64,000 bases of DNA from Streptomyces justiciae (GTDB lineage: Bacteria; Actinomycetota; Actinomycetes; Streptomycetales; Streptomycetaceae): contig NZ_JADDXU010000008.1 in NCBI RefSeq assembly GCF_015163075.1, positions 124,001-188,000 on the forward strand, given 5' to 3'. Made by a program: the position numbers and the translations under genes. Within the stretch, counting starts at the first letter, position 1. Each line of letters starts with the position of its first letter. Below are positions 25,295 through 34,206 of the stretch, in pieces. Below the pieces are notes generated by a model. It was not told where the DNA came from. It saw only the letters and a program-made list of their open reading frames with translations, and ran no database searches.

Positions 25295-26311
25295 TCACGG
25301 ACGCAGCAGTGTCTTGATGGCCCGGCGCTCGTCCATGGCCTTGTAACCCTCGGCGGCCTCGTCCAGGGGAAGGGTGAGGTCGAAGACCTTGCCCGGGTTG
25401 ATACGGCCGTTGAAGACACGGTCGATCAGGTCGGGAAGGTAGGCACGCACCGGGGCGGGACCACCGCGCAGGCCCACGTGGGAGAAGAAGAGCTCCTGGC
25501 CGTCGATCTGCGTGCCGTGCGGGAAGCCGACGAAGCCGACGTTGCCGCCCGGGCGCGCGGACTGCAGGCCCTGGTGCATCGACTCCTGCGTGCCGACGCA
25601 CTCGAGCACCGAGTCGGCGCCGATGCCGTTCGTCAGTTCCTTGACGCGGGCGACGCCTTCCGCCCCTCGCTCGGTGACGATGTCGGTGGCGCCGAACTCC
25701 AGAGCCAGCTTCTGCCGGGACTCGTGCCGGCTCATGGCGATGATCCGCTCGGCGCCCAGCTCCTTCGCGGCGATGACCCCGGACAGGCCGACCGCGCCGT
25801 CACCGACGACAACGGCCGTCGAACCGGGCTTGACCTCGGCGGCCTTGGCGGCGTACCAGCCGGTGCCCATGACGTCGGACAGGGTGAGCAGGCTCGGGAT
25901 CAGCTCGTCGGCCGGCTGCTCGGGGGTGGTGACCAGGGTGCCGTCGGCGAGGGGGACACGCAGGTACTCGGCCTGGGCGCCGTTGACCCACTGCGCGTGC
26001 TGGCAGGAGGTGTGGTAGCCGGCCTGGCAGATCGGGCAGGTGTTGTCGGAGGCGACGAAGGAGCCGATGACGAACTGGCCCGGCCGGACGGTGGAGACGT
26101 CGCTGCCGACCTCCTCGACGATGCCGACGTACTCGTGGCCGATCGGCTGCGGTTCGGCTACCGGCATGACGCCCCGGTAGCTCCAGAGGTCGGAGCCGCA
26201 CACACAGGCAGCGACGGTGCGGATGACCGCGTCCGTCGGCGCGGTGATCTTCGGCTCGGAGGCGTTCTCCACCCGGATGTCACCGGGCGCGTGAATGATG
26301 GTTGCTCGCAT
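25295..26311 (-). CDS. Zinc-dependent alcohol dehydrogenase (MDR)
   Basis: A 338-residue protein starting at ATG 26311 (GGGAAAGCACC just upstream). Catalytic zinc ligands: CVCGSDLW (Cys) and IGHEYVGIVEEVG (His-Glu). The structural-zinc lobe is reduced: CPICQAGYHTSC keeps three closely spaced Cys. The NAD(P) site is VVVGDGAVGLSGVIAA (G-x-G-x-x-G). The C-terminus has ERRAIKTLLRP. It oxidises an alcohol or reduces an aldehyde. It lies in the middle of the leftward operon, directly after the broken cupin gene. Confidence 0.9.
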   Translation of the reverse strand: MRATIIHAPGDIRVENASEPKITAPTDAVIRTVAACVCGSDLWSYRGVMPVAEPQPIGHEYVGIVEEVGSDVSTVRPGQFVIGSFVASDNTCPICQAGYHTSCQHAQWVNGAQAEYLRVPLADGTLVTTPEQPADELIPSLLTLSDVMGTGWYAAKAAEVKPGSTAVVVGDGAVGLSGVIAAKELGAERIIAMSRHESRQKLALEFGATDIVTERGAEGVARVKELTNGIGADSVLECVGTQESMHQGLQSARPGGNVGFVGFPHGTQIDGQELFFSHVGLRGGPAPVRAYLPDLIDRVFNGRINPGKVFDLTLPLDEAAEGYKAMDERRAIKTLLRP

Positions 26312-26346
26312 GGTGCTTTCCCAGCTCTCGTCGTGTTTTCGTGGTG

Positions 26347-26521
26347 TCAGGGGCGGACACGGGCGGTGACGCGCAGGCCGTCGTAGACGTCGTCGGTGAC
26401 GTGTTCGAGCCAGGTGGCGTCGTCCGTCTCCCAGAGGGCGAGACGGGTCATGAACCGGTCTGGCGCGGCGCCGTGCCAGTGCGGGACGCTTCGTCGTGGC
26501 AGGCTGCTTCAGCGATTCCAT
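26347..26521 (-). pseudogene. Internally deleted cupin-domain gene
   Basis: ATG 26521 starts MESLKQPATTK, the typical beginning of small (R)-mandelonitrile-lyase-like cupins. About 11 codons later the reading changes frame and resumes as VPHWHGAAPDRF, MTRLALWETDDATWLEHV and TDDVYDGLRV, the typical cupin C-terminus with its HWHGA metal motif, ending at the TGA at 26347. The central beta-barrel with the other metal ligands (normally about 70 residues) is missing, so the product cannot be functional. The gene fills the gap between the dehydrogenase and the carboxymuconolactone-decarboxylase-family gene, where intact cupin genes are often found in related operons. Confidence 0.72.
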
Positions 26522-26564
26522 GGGGTGTCGTCCCTCTGGGGTGGTGGGTCCGGGCGAAGCGGCC

Positions 26565-26897
26565 TCAGCCGGACCGGTCGTCCTTCTCCACGATCTCCTT
26601 GAGCTGCGTCATCGCGGTCATGGCGTTGGGCCATCCGGCGTAGAAGGCCAGATGGGTGATGACCTCGACCAGTTCGTCCTTGGTGACACCGTTCTCCAAG
26701 GCCTTGCCGAGGTGGAAGCCGATCTGGTCGGTCCGGTACAGGCAGGCCAGAGCGGTGACGGTGACGAGACTGCGGTCGCGCGGGGACAGGCCCGGCCGCT
26801 CCCAGATGTCACCGAACAGGACGGTGTCGGTCACCTCCGCGAGCTTGGGGGCGAACTCCTGGATGGCCGGCGGCGCGAACTTCTTCCGTTCGGACAT
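26565..26897 (-). CDS. Carboxymuconolactone decarboxylase family protein
   Basis: A 110-residue all-helical protein: LFGDIWERPGLSPRDRSLVT, VTALACLYRTDQIGFHLGKA, LENGVTKDELVEVITHLAFY and AGWPNAMTA. This is the single-domain CMD fold shared by decarboxylases of the protocatechuate pathway and AhpD-like thiol proteins. The CxxC pair of AhpD is absent: only one Cys lies at that helix, followed by a His. It is the first gene of the leftward operon, divergent from the MmyB-type regulator at 27201. A weak candidate operator (GCAGGGGAC at about 26989) lies in between. Confidence 0.85.
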   Translation of the reverse strand: MSERKKFAPPAIQEFAPKLAEVTDTVLFGDIWERPGLSPRDRSLVTVTALACLYRTDQIGFHLGKALENGVTKDELVEVITHLAFYAGWPNAMTAMTQLKEIVEKDDRSG

Positions 26898-27144
26898 TGA
26901 GGTGGTGCTCCTGGCGTGTTTCGGGTGGGGGGACTTTGGCCGTGCTCGGGAGCCTGCGGGGGACCGCTGAGCGCCAAGCCGTTGCCGAAGCAGGGGACAA
27001 TCGTCCGCACTGGCTCACCTCTCCTCCCCCGTCTGCCGCAGGAAAACTGGATATCGGTGGCATCCGGAAAATCAGTCTTGCACCGACCATGCCACTTTCA
27101 CGGAAACCCGCAAAGGGGAGAATTCCATCCGGGGAATCCCTTAT

Positions 27145-27170
27145 CCAGGGGAGAAATCCTTACCCCCCTT
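27145..27170. promoter_or_regulatory. Bipartite GGGG/CCCC operator, site D
   Basis: On the plus strand CCAGGGG, 11 nt, then CCCCCC, ending 30 nt before the start of the regulator gene at 27201. It matches site C (40508-40533) at 22 of 26 positions. A CACAAT at 27189-27194 would make a -10 box giving a leaderless or nearly leaderless transcript. Confidence 0.65.
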
Positions 27171-27200
27171 CCGGTGACAGAGCGATGCCACAATGGCGTC

Positions 27201-28079
27201 ATGGTCGGCGACGCGCATCTGAATGAGCTGGGAGAAATCCTCAAGGCGCGCAGGGCCGAGCTGAGCCCGCGCACCGTCGGTCTGCCCGACACCGGCGGCC
27301 GACGGGTGCCCGGCCTGCGCAGAGAGGAGGTGGCCCTGCTCGCCGCCATCAGCACGGACTACTACGCACGGCTGGAGCAGGGCCGTATGCAGCCGTCCGG
27401 GTCGGTGTTGGCGGCTCTCGCCCACGTCCTGCGCCTGTCGGACCACCAGCGTGACCACCTGTTCGAACTGGCCGGCCGGCAACGGGCACGTCATCGCCGA
27501 CCAGCCGCGCAGAAGGCGCATCCGCAGCTGCTCCGCCTGCTCAACGACCTCACCGTGAGCCCCGGCGTGGTGATCGGCCGCCGTCTGGACATCCTGGCCT
27601 GGAACCCGCTCGCCACCGCCCTCTTCACCGACTTCGCGAAGGTGCCGGAAGGCAGGCGGAACAGCGTCCGCATCCTCTTCACCGATCCCTCCATGCGGAC
27701 GCTCTACGCGGACTGGCGGGCCGTCGCCCGTGACTGCGTGTCCCACCTGCGCACGGAGGCCGCCAGACATCCCGAGGATCCGCAGCTGATCAGCTTGGTC
27801 GGGGAACTCTCCGTGGAGGACAGCGACTTCGGTCGATGGTGGGGAAGCCGTCACGCGCCGCCGCGCAGGGCGGGCGTCAAGAGGTTCCACCATCCCGTCG
27901 TGGGCGAACTCGTCCTGGACTGGGACACCCTCGTCTGCGGCGGCGACCCCGACCAGGAACTCGTCGTCTGGACGGCGGAGCCGGGCACGCCGTCGTACGA
28001 CGGTCTGAGCGCCCTCGCCTCGCGGGCCACCGGTCGGCCCGGCGGGCTCACGGCCGGTCAGACCCATGAGACCGGCTGA
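27201..28079 (+). CDS. MmyB-type XRE regulator (copy 1)
   Basis: A 292-residue one-component regulator. Residues 6-90 hold a Cro/C1 HTH (LNELGEILKARRAELSP, VPGLRREEVALLAAISTDYY, ARLEQGR). Residues about 110-270 are the MmyB-like ligand-binding domain (DILAWNPLATALFTDF, ILFTDPSMRTLYADW, VGELSVEDSDFGRWW, HHPVVGELVLDWDTL). ATG 27201 is favoured by the family's short N-terminus although no good ribosome-binding site is seen, which fits a leaderless mRNA. It is divergent from the CMD/dehydrogenase operon, the usual arrangement in which such regulators control adjacent oxidoreductases. Ligand unknown. Confidence 0.88.
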   Translation: MVGDAHLNELGEILKARRAELSPRTVGLPDTGGRRVPGLRREEVALLAAISTDYYARLEQGRMQPSGSVLAALAHVLRLSDHQRDHLFELAGRQRARHRRPAAQKAHPQLLRLLNDLTVSPGVVIGRRLDILAWNPLATALFTDFAKVPEGRRNSVRILFTDPSMRTLYADWRAVARDCVSHLRTEAARHPEDPQLISLVGELSVEDSDFGRWWGSRHAPPRRAGVKRFHHPVVGELVLDWDTLVCGGDPDQELVVWTAEPGTPSYDGLSALASRATGRPGGLTAGQTHETG

Positions 28080-28120
28080 TACGACGGTTTCGGCGGCCCC
28101 CGCGATTCGCCAGACGGCAG

Positions 28121-28145
28121 ACCGGGGACAAAACTCTCCCCCTCA
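28121..28145. promoter_or_regulatory. Bipartite GGGG/CCCC operator, site E
   Basis: ACCGGGG, 10 nt, CCCCC on the plus strand, ending 32 nt before the start of the second MmyB-type gene. It has the same orientation and spacing as site D but a more divergent core. Confidence 0.55.
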
Positions 28146-28177
28146 CAATTCGACTGGATACTGCGACACTCGCTGCT

Positions 28178-29047
28178 ATGTACACCGAAGCACATTTGTC
28201 CGAACTGGGAGAATTCCTCAAGGTGTGCCGGGCCCAGCTCAGCCCGCGGACCGTCGGCCTGCCCGAATCCGGGACGCCCCGGCGAGTACCCGGGCTGCGC
28301 CGCGAGGAGGTCGCTCAACTCGTGGGCATCAGCACCCGCGCCTACGCACGGCTGGAACAGGGGCGCACCCCCGTGCCGAGGACCGTGCTCGCCACGCTCG
28401 CCCGCGTCCTGCACCTCGATGACGCCCGGCGCGACCACCTGTTCGAACTGGCGGCAAGCGCCACGTGCGAACCGCGTCGCCGGCCGGCGCAGAAGGTCCA
28501 CCCGCAGCTCAGACGCATCCTGGACGAACTGTCCACGACCCCCGCACTCGTCCTGGGCCGACACCTGGACATCCTGGCCTGGAATCCGCTGGCAGCCGCC
28601 TTGCTCACCGACTTCGACGAGCTCCCCGCGAACCGGCGCAACCTCGCGCGGCTGATGTTCACCGACCCCGCCTTCCGCGAGCTCTGCCTCGACTGGAGGA
28701 CGAACGCCCGCATCTGCGTGACCCATCTGCGCCTGGAGGCCGCCCGGTACCCCGGAGACCCGAAGCTGGCCGCACTCGTCGGCGAGTTGTCGGTCGCCGA
28801 CGCCGACTTCCGGCAGTGGTGGGCGGGCCGCCAGATGAACGGCCTGCGCATGGGCACCAAGAGGCTGCGCCACCCGATCGTGGGCGACCTCACCCTCGAC
28901 TGGGACAGCCTGACCTGCACAGCCGACCCCACACAGAAGCTGCTCATCGCGACCGCCGATCCCGGGGCCCCGTCCCACGACGGGCTATTGTTCCTGGCGT
29001 CGTGGACGGCGGACCCGGGCCGGCCCGCACAGGATGCGGCAGCCTGA
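28178..29047 (+). CDS. MmyB-type XRE regulator (copy 2)
   Basis: A 289-residue paralogue lying in tandem 98 bp after copy 1. HTH: LSELGEFLKVCRAQLSP, VPGLRREEVAQLVGISTRAY, ARLEQGRTPVP. MmyB-like domain: DILAWNPLAAALLTDFDELP, LMFTDPAFRELCLDWR, LRHPIVGDLTLDWDSL. The HTH recognition helix is nearly that of copies 1 and 3, consistent with overlapping operators. It converges on the EmrB/QacA-type pump gene. Each copy having its own upstream operator suggests separate autoregulation. Confidence 0.88.
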   Translation: MYTEAHLSELGEFLKVCRAQLSPRTVGLPESGTPRRVPGLRREEVAQLVGISTRAYARLEQGRTPVPRTVLATLARVLHLDDARRDHLFELAASATCEPRRRPAQKVHPQLRRILDELSTTPALVLGRHLDILAWNPLAAALLTDFDELPANRRNLARLMFTDPAFRELCLDWRTNARICVTHLRLEAARYPGDPKLAALVGELSVADADFRQWWAGRQMNGLRMGTKRLRHPIVGDLTLDWDSLTCTADPTQKLLIATADPGAPSHDGLLFLASWTADPGRPAQDAAA

Positions 29048-29110
29048 GGTCCCAGGGCGCGCGGGGAGAGACGCCGCCCGCCCCGGCGGAACGGCGTGTC
29101 CCTCGCGGGA

Positions 29111-31159
29111 TCAGGTGCGCCGGGCGCGGACCCGGGGCGCCGGGACGTGCGGTCGTTCCCCGTCGGAGCCGGACAGCTGCGACGACAACTCGTCGACCAG
29201 TTCGACCAGGTCCGTCGGCCGGTCGGGCCCCCACCAGTCGCCGAGCAGCTCGGCGAGAGACTCCCGGCGGGCCACCGACAGCTTGGCCGCGGCCTGGCGG
29301 CCCGCCTCGGTGAGGATCAGATCCGTGCCCTCGATCGTGGCCAACTGCCGCTGCTCGATCTGCTGCAGGGCGGCCTGGATCACCGGCAGCGGCACCTGGC
29401 TGTACTCGGCGAGCCGCGCCGGCGGCAGAGACCTGTCCGGTCGCAGTGCCCGCAGCAGTAGCCAGCTGGAGGCGGGCAGGAGGTCGTACCCGGCCACAGC
29501 GGTGATCTTCTCGTAGATGCCGCGCCGCCCGTTTCGTGACCCGAGGACGGACAGGGCCCGCTGCGCCTCCTCGCGCGAGGTGCGGTGCACAGGGTGGACG
29601 CTGAGGGTCTGCGCCATGTCGGGCGCGGTGACCGAGCCGCGCAGCCGGTCCTCCTTGAGGAGCCAGGTCAGCGCGAAGGCGAGCAGGACGACCGGGGCCG
29701 CGTAGAGGAACACGTCGGTGATCGATGTGGCGTAGGCGTGCAGCGCGGACGGGTGCAGTGCGGGCGGAAGTTGGTCCATGGCACGGGGGTCGGCCTCGAG
29801 CAGGGCGGCTGACCGGGACCGGGCCGACCCGGTGAACACGTCGTGCAGCTTGTCGTCGAGCCGGTTGGTGAAGACGGTGCCGAAGACGGCGACGCCGAAC
29901 GCGGAGCCGATCGACCGGAAGAAGGTGACCCCTGAGGTGGCGACACCCAGGTCCTCGTACGACACCGCGTTCTGCACGATCAGTACGAGCACCTGCATGA
30001 CCAGGCCGAGCCCGAAGCCGAACACGAAGAAGCACAGGCTCATTTCGAGGTCGCCGGATGACTCCGTGAGCCGGTGCAGGAGCAACAGCCCCGCTGCGGT
30101 GACGGCGGTGCCGAGCACCGGGAAGATCTTCCAGCGTCCGGAACGGGAGACGACCTGGCCGGACAGTGTGGACGTCAGCAGCAGCCCGAGCACCATCGGT
30201 AGCATGTGCACACCCGACATGGTGGGCGACACTCCCCGCACGACCTGGAGGAACGTCGGCAGGTAGGTCATCGCACCGAACATCGCGAAGCCGATCACGA
30301 AGCTGATCGCCGAGGACAGCGCGAACGTACGGATCCGGAACAGCTTCAGCGGCAGCACGGGTTCGGCTGCCCCGCGCTCGACGGTCAGGAACCACGCGAG
30401 CAGTACGGCGCCCAGGGCCGCGGTCCCGATCAGCGGGGCCGATGTCCATCCCCAGGTCCTGCCGCCGAGCGACGTCACCAGGATGAGGCAGGTGGCGACG
30501 GACGCGATCAGCAGCGTCCCCAGGTAGTCGATCCGGTGCTTCTGCGACCGGACCGGGATCCGCAGCGCGGCGGCGATCACGACGAGGGCGACGGCGCCGA
30601 CGGGCAGGTTGACGTAGAAGACCCAGCGCCAGCTCAGGCGGTCCACGAACAGCCCGCCGAGCAACGGCCCCAGCACGCTGGTCGCACCGAAGACGGCACC
30701 GAACAGGCCCTGGTAGCGGCCCCGGTCCCGGGGCGGCACGATGTCGCCGACGATCGCCATCGACAGGACCATCAGGCCACCGCCGCCGAGCCCCTGGAGC
30801 GCGCGGAACGCGATCAGCTGCGGCATGTCCTGTGCCAGACCGCACAGCGCCGATCCGATCAGGAAGATGACGATCGCGGCCTGGAAGAGCTTCTTGCGCC
30901 CGTACTGGTCGCCCAGCTTGCCCCACAGTGGGGTCGCGGCGGTCGAGGCGAGCAGGTAGGCGGTGACGACCCACGACAGGTGGCTCATTCCGCCGAGGTC
31001 ACTGACGATCGTCGGCAAAGCGGTGGAGACGATGGTCTGGTCCAGCGCCGAGATGAGCATGCCGAGCAGCAATGCGCCGATGGACACCCGCACCCGGTGC
31101 CGGTTTCCCGCCGCCGACGGCGGATCCACCACTTGTCCGCCTACGTCCTGGACCACCAT
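29111..31159 (-). CDS. EmrB/QacA-type (DHA2) drug efflux pump with C-terminal winged-helix domain
   Basis: A 682-residue protein starting at ATG 31159 with GGAGGGA upstream. Residues 1-500 form a 14-helix MFS transporter: LDQTIVSTALPTI (DHA2 motif D1), WGKLGDQYGRKK (motif A), FRALQGLGGGGLM, WRWVFYVNLPVG. The last 180 residues are soluble and resemble a MarR-like winged helix: YDLLPASSWLLLRAL, LAEYSQVPLPVIQAALQQIE, LILTEAGRQAAAKL. It exports toxic compounds with proton antiport. The tail occurs in a subset of actinobacterial pumps and may sense the drug. Candidate operator site A lies 94 nt upstream of the start. Confidence 0.88.
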   Translation of the reverse strand: MVVQDVGGQVVDPPSAAGNRHRVRVSIGALLLGMLISALDQTIVSTALPTIVSDLGGMSHLSWVVTAYLLASTAATPLWGKLGDQYGRKKLFQAAIVIFLIGSALCGLAQDMPQLIAFRALQGLGGGGLMVLSMAIVGDIVPPRDRGRYQGLFGAVFGATSVLGPLLGGLFVDRLSWRWVFYVNLPVGAVALVVIAAALRIPVRSQKHRIDYLGTLLIASVATCLILVTSLGGRTWGWTSAPLIGTAALGAVLLAWFLTVERGAAEPVLPLKLFRIRTFALSSAISFVIGFAMFGAMTYLPTFLQVVRGVSPTMSGVHMLPMVLGLLLTSTLSGQVVSRSGRWKIFPVLGTAVTAAGLLLLHRLTESSGDLEMSLCFFVFGFGLGLVMQVLVLIVQNAVSYEDLGVATSGVTFFRSIGSAFGVAVFGTVFTNRLDDKLHDVFTGSARSRSAALLEADPRAMDQLPPALHPSALHAYATSITDVFLYAAPVVLLAFALTWLLKEDRLRGSVTAPDMAQTLSVHPVHRTSREEAQRALSVLGSRNGRRGIYEKITAVAGYDLLPASSWLLLRALRPDRSLPPARLAEYSQVPLPVIQAALQQIEQRQLATIEGTDLILTEAGRQAAAKLSVARRESLAELLGDWWGPDRPTDLVELVDELSSQLSGSDGERPHVPAPRVRARRT

Positions 31160-31253
31160 TCCGTTCCCTCCGGTACAGGTAATCGGACGTGATACCTCCG
31201 CCCGGGCCGCGCCGCTGACCATATCCGCGGGGCCTCCACGTGGGCACCGGTGT

Positions 31254-31278
31254 ATGGGGGGAGGAATTCGTCCCCTGG
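31254..31278. promoter_or_regulatory. Bipartite GGGG/CCCC operator, site A
   Basis: ATGGGGGG, 10 nt, CCCCTGG on the plus strand, matching site B (43966-43990) at 22 of 25 positions. It lies between two divergent transporter genes: 94 nt upstream of the DHA2 pump start and 115 nt upstream of the MFS start at 31394. Confidence 0.65.
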
Positions 31279-31393
31279 GTCATTCATGCCGGGGAAGAAA
31301 AGGGCCCCTTTTTCTTTTCCTCGACGCCGGGAAATTTATTGTCCAACTCAGAACTGCTCTGTCGCAGCCTCGGCCGAAGGAAGCGAGTCACGG

Positions 31394-32659
31394 ATGACCA
31401 GAGCCACGCCCGCGTCGAGTCAGGTCGTCGCCCCGGCCCCCACGGCACGGGCCGGCCTCTTGCTGCCCGTCGCGCTGGTCGCCGCCTACTACGGTGCCTA
31501 CATCGCGGTGATGTCCCCGCCCACGATCAGCATGGCGCTGCGCGTGCGTGACGTGGTCGGTGAGGGCCAGCGAGTCTCCACGCTGAGCACCGTGCTGTCC
31601 GTCGGCGCCTTCGCCGCTGCGATCGCCTCCCCGCTCCTGGGCGCCCTCTCCGACCGCACCACGCTTCGCCTCGGGAAGCGCCGGACCTGGTTGGTGATCG
31701 GCCCACTCGTCGGACTCACCGGACTTGCCTGCATCGGCCTCGGTGGCGCGGTGTGGCTGCTGGTCGTGGGCTGGGTGCTGGCGCAGGCCGGCTGGTCGGG
31801 CACGCTGATGGCGGCGCAGGCCGTGCTGACCGAGCGCATCGAACCCGGCATGCGGGGCCGGGTCAGCGGGCTGATGGGCCCGGCCATGCCCGTCGCGATG
31901 GTCGCCGCGACCCTGCTGGTCAGCCTGTTGGACTTCAGTCCCGCGCTGATGCTGCTGGTCCCCGGCCTGATCGGGGTGGCCGGTGCGGCACTGCTCGTCG
32001 CCGTCGTCCCTGACGCACCCGCCGACAAGAGCACCCTCCCGCCCTACGGGCCACGGGAGTTCTTCGCCAGCTTCTACGTGAACCCGCGCCGCTACCCCGC
32101 CTACGCCTGGGCGTTCGCCAGCCGGTTCCTGATGTTCTCCGGCGTCTTCATCATCCTCACCTACCAGACGTACATCGTCTCGGACCGCGTGGGATACGGA
32201 GGCGACAGCACCGCCGGCCGGGTCTTCCAGTCCACCCTGCTGCTGGGCGCCGGCTCGTTGGTGGCCTCGCTGCTCTTCGGCATGCTCGACGACCGTACCG
32301 GCCGCCTCAAGCCCTGGCTCCGCCTGGCCGCCCTTGCCTCGGCGGGCGGACTCCTGGTCATGTGCGTCGACAGCTCGTTCGGGATCTTCCTGACGGGCAT
32401 GGCGCTCATCGGCGTCGCCCAGGGCGGCTACCTCTCCGTCGACCTGCCCATGGTCAGCCGCGTCCTGCCCGATCCCGAGCACGCGGCGCAGGAACTGGGC
32501 GTCTACAACCTGGCCCTCGTCGTCCCGCAGATGCTCATACCGCTGTACGGATCGCTCATCGTCGGCTCCCACGACAACTATCCGCCGCTCTTCGTCGTCG
32601 GTGCCCTCTGCTCGGCCCTCGCGATCGCCTCCCTCGCGGGCGTACGCGGCGTCAAGTGA
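31394..32659 (+). CDS. MFS transporter
   Basis: A 421-residue protein starting at ATG 31394, preceded by AAGGAAG. Twelve hydrophobic segments are visible; the loop LSDRTTLRLGKRRTWLVIG after helix 2-3 resembles the motif of sugar/cation symporter-like or GPH-type carriers rather than of drug pumps, and LLFGMLDDRTGRLKPW is its second-half counterpart. Direction and substrate are unknown. It is followed after 40 bp by zwf, so the two probably share a transcript, consistent with uptake of a sugar or organic compound. Confidence 0.8.
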   Translation: MTRATPASSQVVAPAPTARAGLLLPVALVAAYYGAYIAVMSPPTISMALRVRDVVGEGQRVSTLSTVLSVGAFAAAIASPLLGALSDRTTLRLGKRRTWLVIGPLVGLTGLACIGLGGAVWLLVVGWVLAQAGWSGTLMAAQAVLTERIEPGMRGRVSGLMGPAMPVAMVAATLLVSLLDFSPALMLLVPGLIGVAGAALLVAVVPDAPADKSTLPPYGPREFFASFYVNPRRYPAYAWAFASRFLMFSGVFIILTYQTYIVSDRVGYGGDSTAGRVFQSTLLLGAGSLVASLLFGMLDDRTGRLKPWLRLAALASAGGLLVMCVDSSFGIFLTGMALIGVAQGGYLSVDLPMVSRVLPDPEHAAQELGVYNLALVVPQMLIPLYGSLIVGSHDNYPPLFVVGALCSALAIASLAGVRGVK

Positions 32660-32699
32660 CGGCGCACGGATCGCCACCCTCACCACCCCAGGAGCGACC

Positions 32700-34094
32700 A
32701 TGACCACCCCCACCTCCCGCGCGGACGCCCTCGTCCTCTTCGGCATCACCGGCGACCTCGCCAAGAAGATGCTGCTGCCCGCTCTGTACGACCTGACCCG
32801 CCAGGGCTTCCTCGACGTGCCGGTGATCGGCGTCGGCCGCAGCGATTGGGACGACGAACGGCTGCGCCGACATACTCGCGAGGTGCTGAGCGCCGCGGAA
32901 GTCCCCCTGGACAAGGGGGTGTTCGACAAGTTCGCCGCCCTGCTGGGCTATGCCCGCGTCGACTACGACGACCCCGCGAGCTTCACCGCACTCGCCGACC
33001 GGGTCCGTCCGCACGGCTTCCTCACGCACTGCGTCGCCCTGCCGCCGTCCACCTACCCCGTCATCGCCCAGCGGCTCGCCGAGGCAGGCCTGGCCGACAA
33101 CGCCCGGCTCGTCGTCGAGAAGCCCTTCGGCCATGACCTGCACTCCGCCCGGGCCCTGCAGAGCGAACTGACCCGGTACTTCCCCGAGCAACGACTCCGC
33201 CGCGTCGACCACTTCCTCGCCAAGGACGTGATCGAGGACCTGCTGACCTTCCGCTTCGCCAACACCAGCGTCAACGCCGTCCTGGACCGCCGCTTCGTGC
33301 GCAGCGTCCAGATCACCATGGCCGAGGACTTCGACGTGGCCGACCGCGGCGGCTTCTACGACGCGACCGGATGCCTGCGCGACGTGGTCCAGAACCATCT
33401 CTTGCAAATGCTCGCCTACTTCGTGATGGAAGCACCGCGTACGGGCTCCGCCGCCGACGTCCTCGACGAACGCATCCGTGCCCTGCGCGCCGTCCGTACC
33501 GTGCGGCCCGAGGACTTCGTACGCGGTCAGTACGACGGCTACCTCGACGTCCAGGGTGTCAAAGCGGGGTCGACCACCGAGACCTACTGCGCCCTGCGCA
33601 CCTGGGTGAACCTCGACCGCTGGGCCGGGGTCCCTTTCACCATCCGGGCGGGCAAGGCGATGGCGACCACCGCCATCGAGATCGTCGTCGAACTGAACCG
33701 ACCCGTCGAGGGCTTCCACCACACGACGAGCGCTCAACAGGCCCCCGCGAACGGGCTGCGTTTTCGCATCAGCCCCCGTGCGGGCGTCACCTTCGATCTG
33801 CTCGCCCAGCACGAGGGAGAGGCCGGCGAGGTCGACCAGGTAGCCGCGACGGTCGACTTCGCCCATCTCACGGGGAGCAACTCCGTCGCCTACACCCATG
33901 TCCTGGCCGACGCGATCACCGGTGACCCACGCCGCTTCACCACCATGGACATGGTCGAGGAGCTCTGGCGCATCGTCGGGCCCGTTCTCGACCTGCCCGG
34001 TGCGCCCCACCGCTATGACGTCGGCAGTTGGGGTCCGGCGGAGGCCGACCGCCTGGCCACCGACGACCGCTGGCTGCCACTGGAACAGGCGTAG
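32700..34094 (+). CDS. zwf: Glucose-6-phosphate 1-dehydrogenase
   Basis: A 464-residue enzyme starting at ATG 32700. Family signatures: FGITGDLAKKMLLPALYDL (coenzyme site, GxxGDLA), VVEKPFGHDLHSA (substrate region), RRVDHFLAKDVIEDLL (catalytic RIDH-Y-LGK motif, here with Phe for Tyr and Ala for Gly) and RAGKAM. It makes NADPH and 6-phosphogluconolactone in the pentose phosphate pathway. The length is slightly below the usual 490-510. Housekeeping copies in Streptomyces lie with tal, opcA and pgl; here it stands between two MFS genes, so it is an accessory paralogue that could supply NADPH to the surrounding reductases. Confidence 0.92.
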   Translation: MTTPTSRADALVLFGITGDLAKKMLLPALYDLTRQGFLDVPVIGVGRSDWDDERLRRHTREVLSAAEVPLDKGVFDKFAALLGYARVDYDDPASFTALADRVRPHGFLTHCVALPPSTYPVIAQRLAEAGLADNARLVVEKPFGHDLHSARALQSELTRYFPEQRLRRVDHFLAKDVIEDLLTFRFANTSVNAVLDRRFVRSVQITMAEDFDVADRGGFYDATGCLRDVVQNHLLQMLAYFVMEAPRTGSAADVLDERIRALRAVRTVRPEDFVRGQYDGYLDVQGVKAGSTTETYCALRTWVNLDRWAGVPFTIRAGKAMATTAIEIVVELNRPVEGFHHTTSAQQAPANGLRFRISPRAGVTFDLLAQHEGEAGEVDQVAATVDFAHLTGSNSVAYTHVLADAITGDPRRFTTMDMVEELWRIVGPVLDLPGAPHRYDVGSWGPAEADRLATDDRWLPLEQA

Positions 34095-34206
34095 CCCGGC
34101 ATCGCGCGGAAGGCCTGCTGGATTTCTGCCACCACCCCATCGGACAGGCCCACTTCACCTCAAGGCGATACCGCCGACCGGCCCGTACTCACCTGGACAC
34201 CCGACC

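Noticed and set aside
26989..27006. A seventh operator site (GCAGGGGAC ... GTCC) upstream of the CMD gene
   Set aside because: Only one half matches and the CCCC run is missing; mentioned but not counted.
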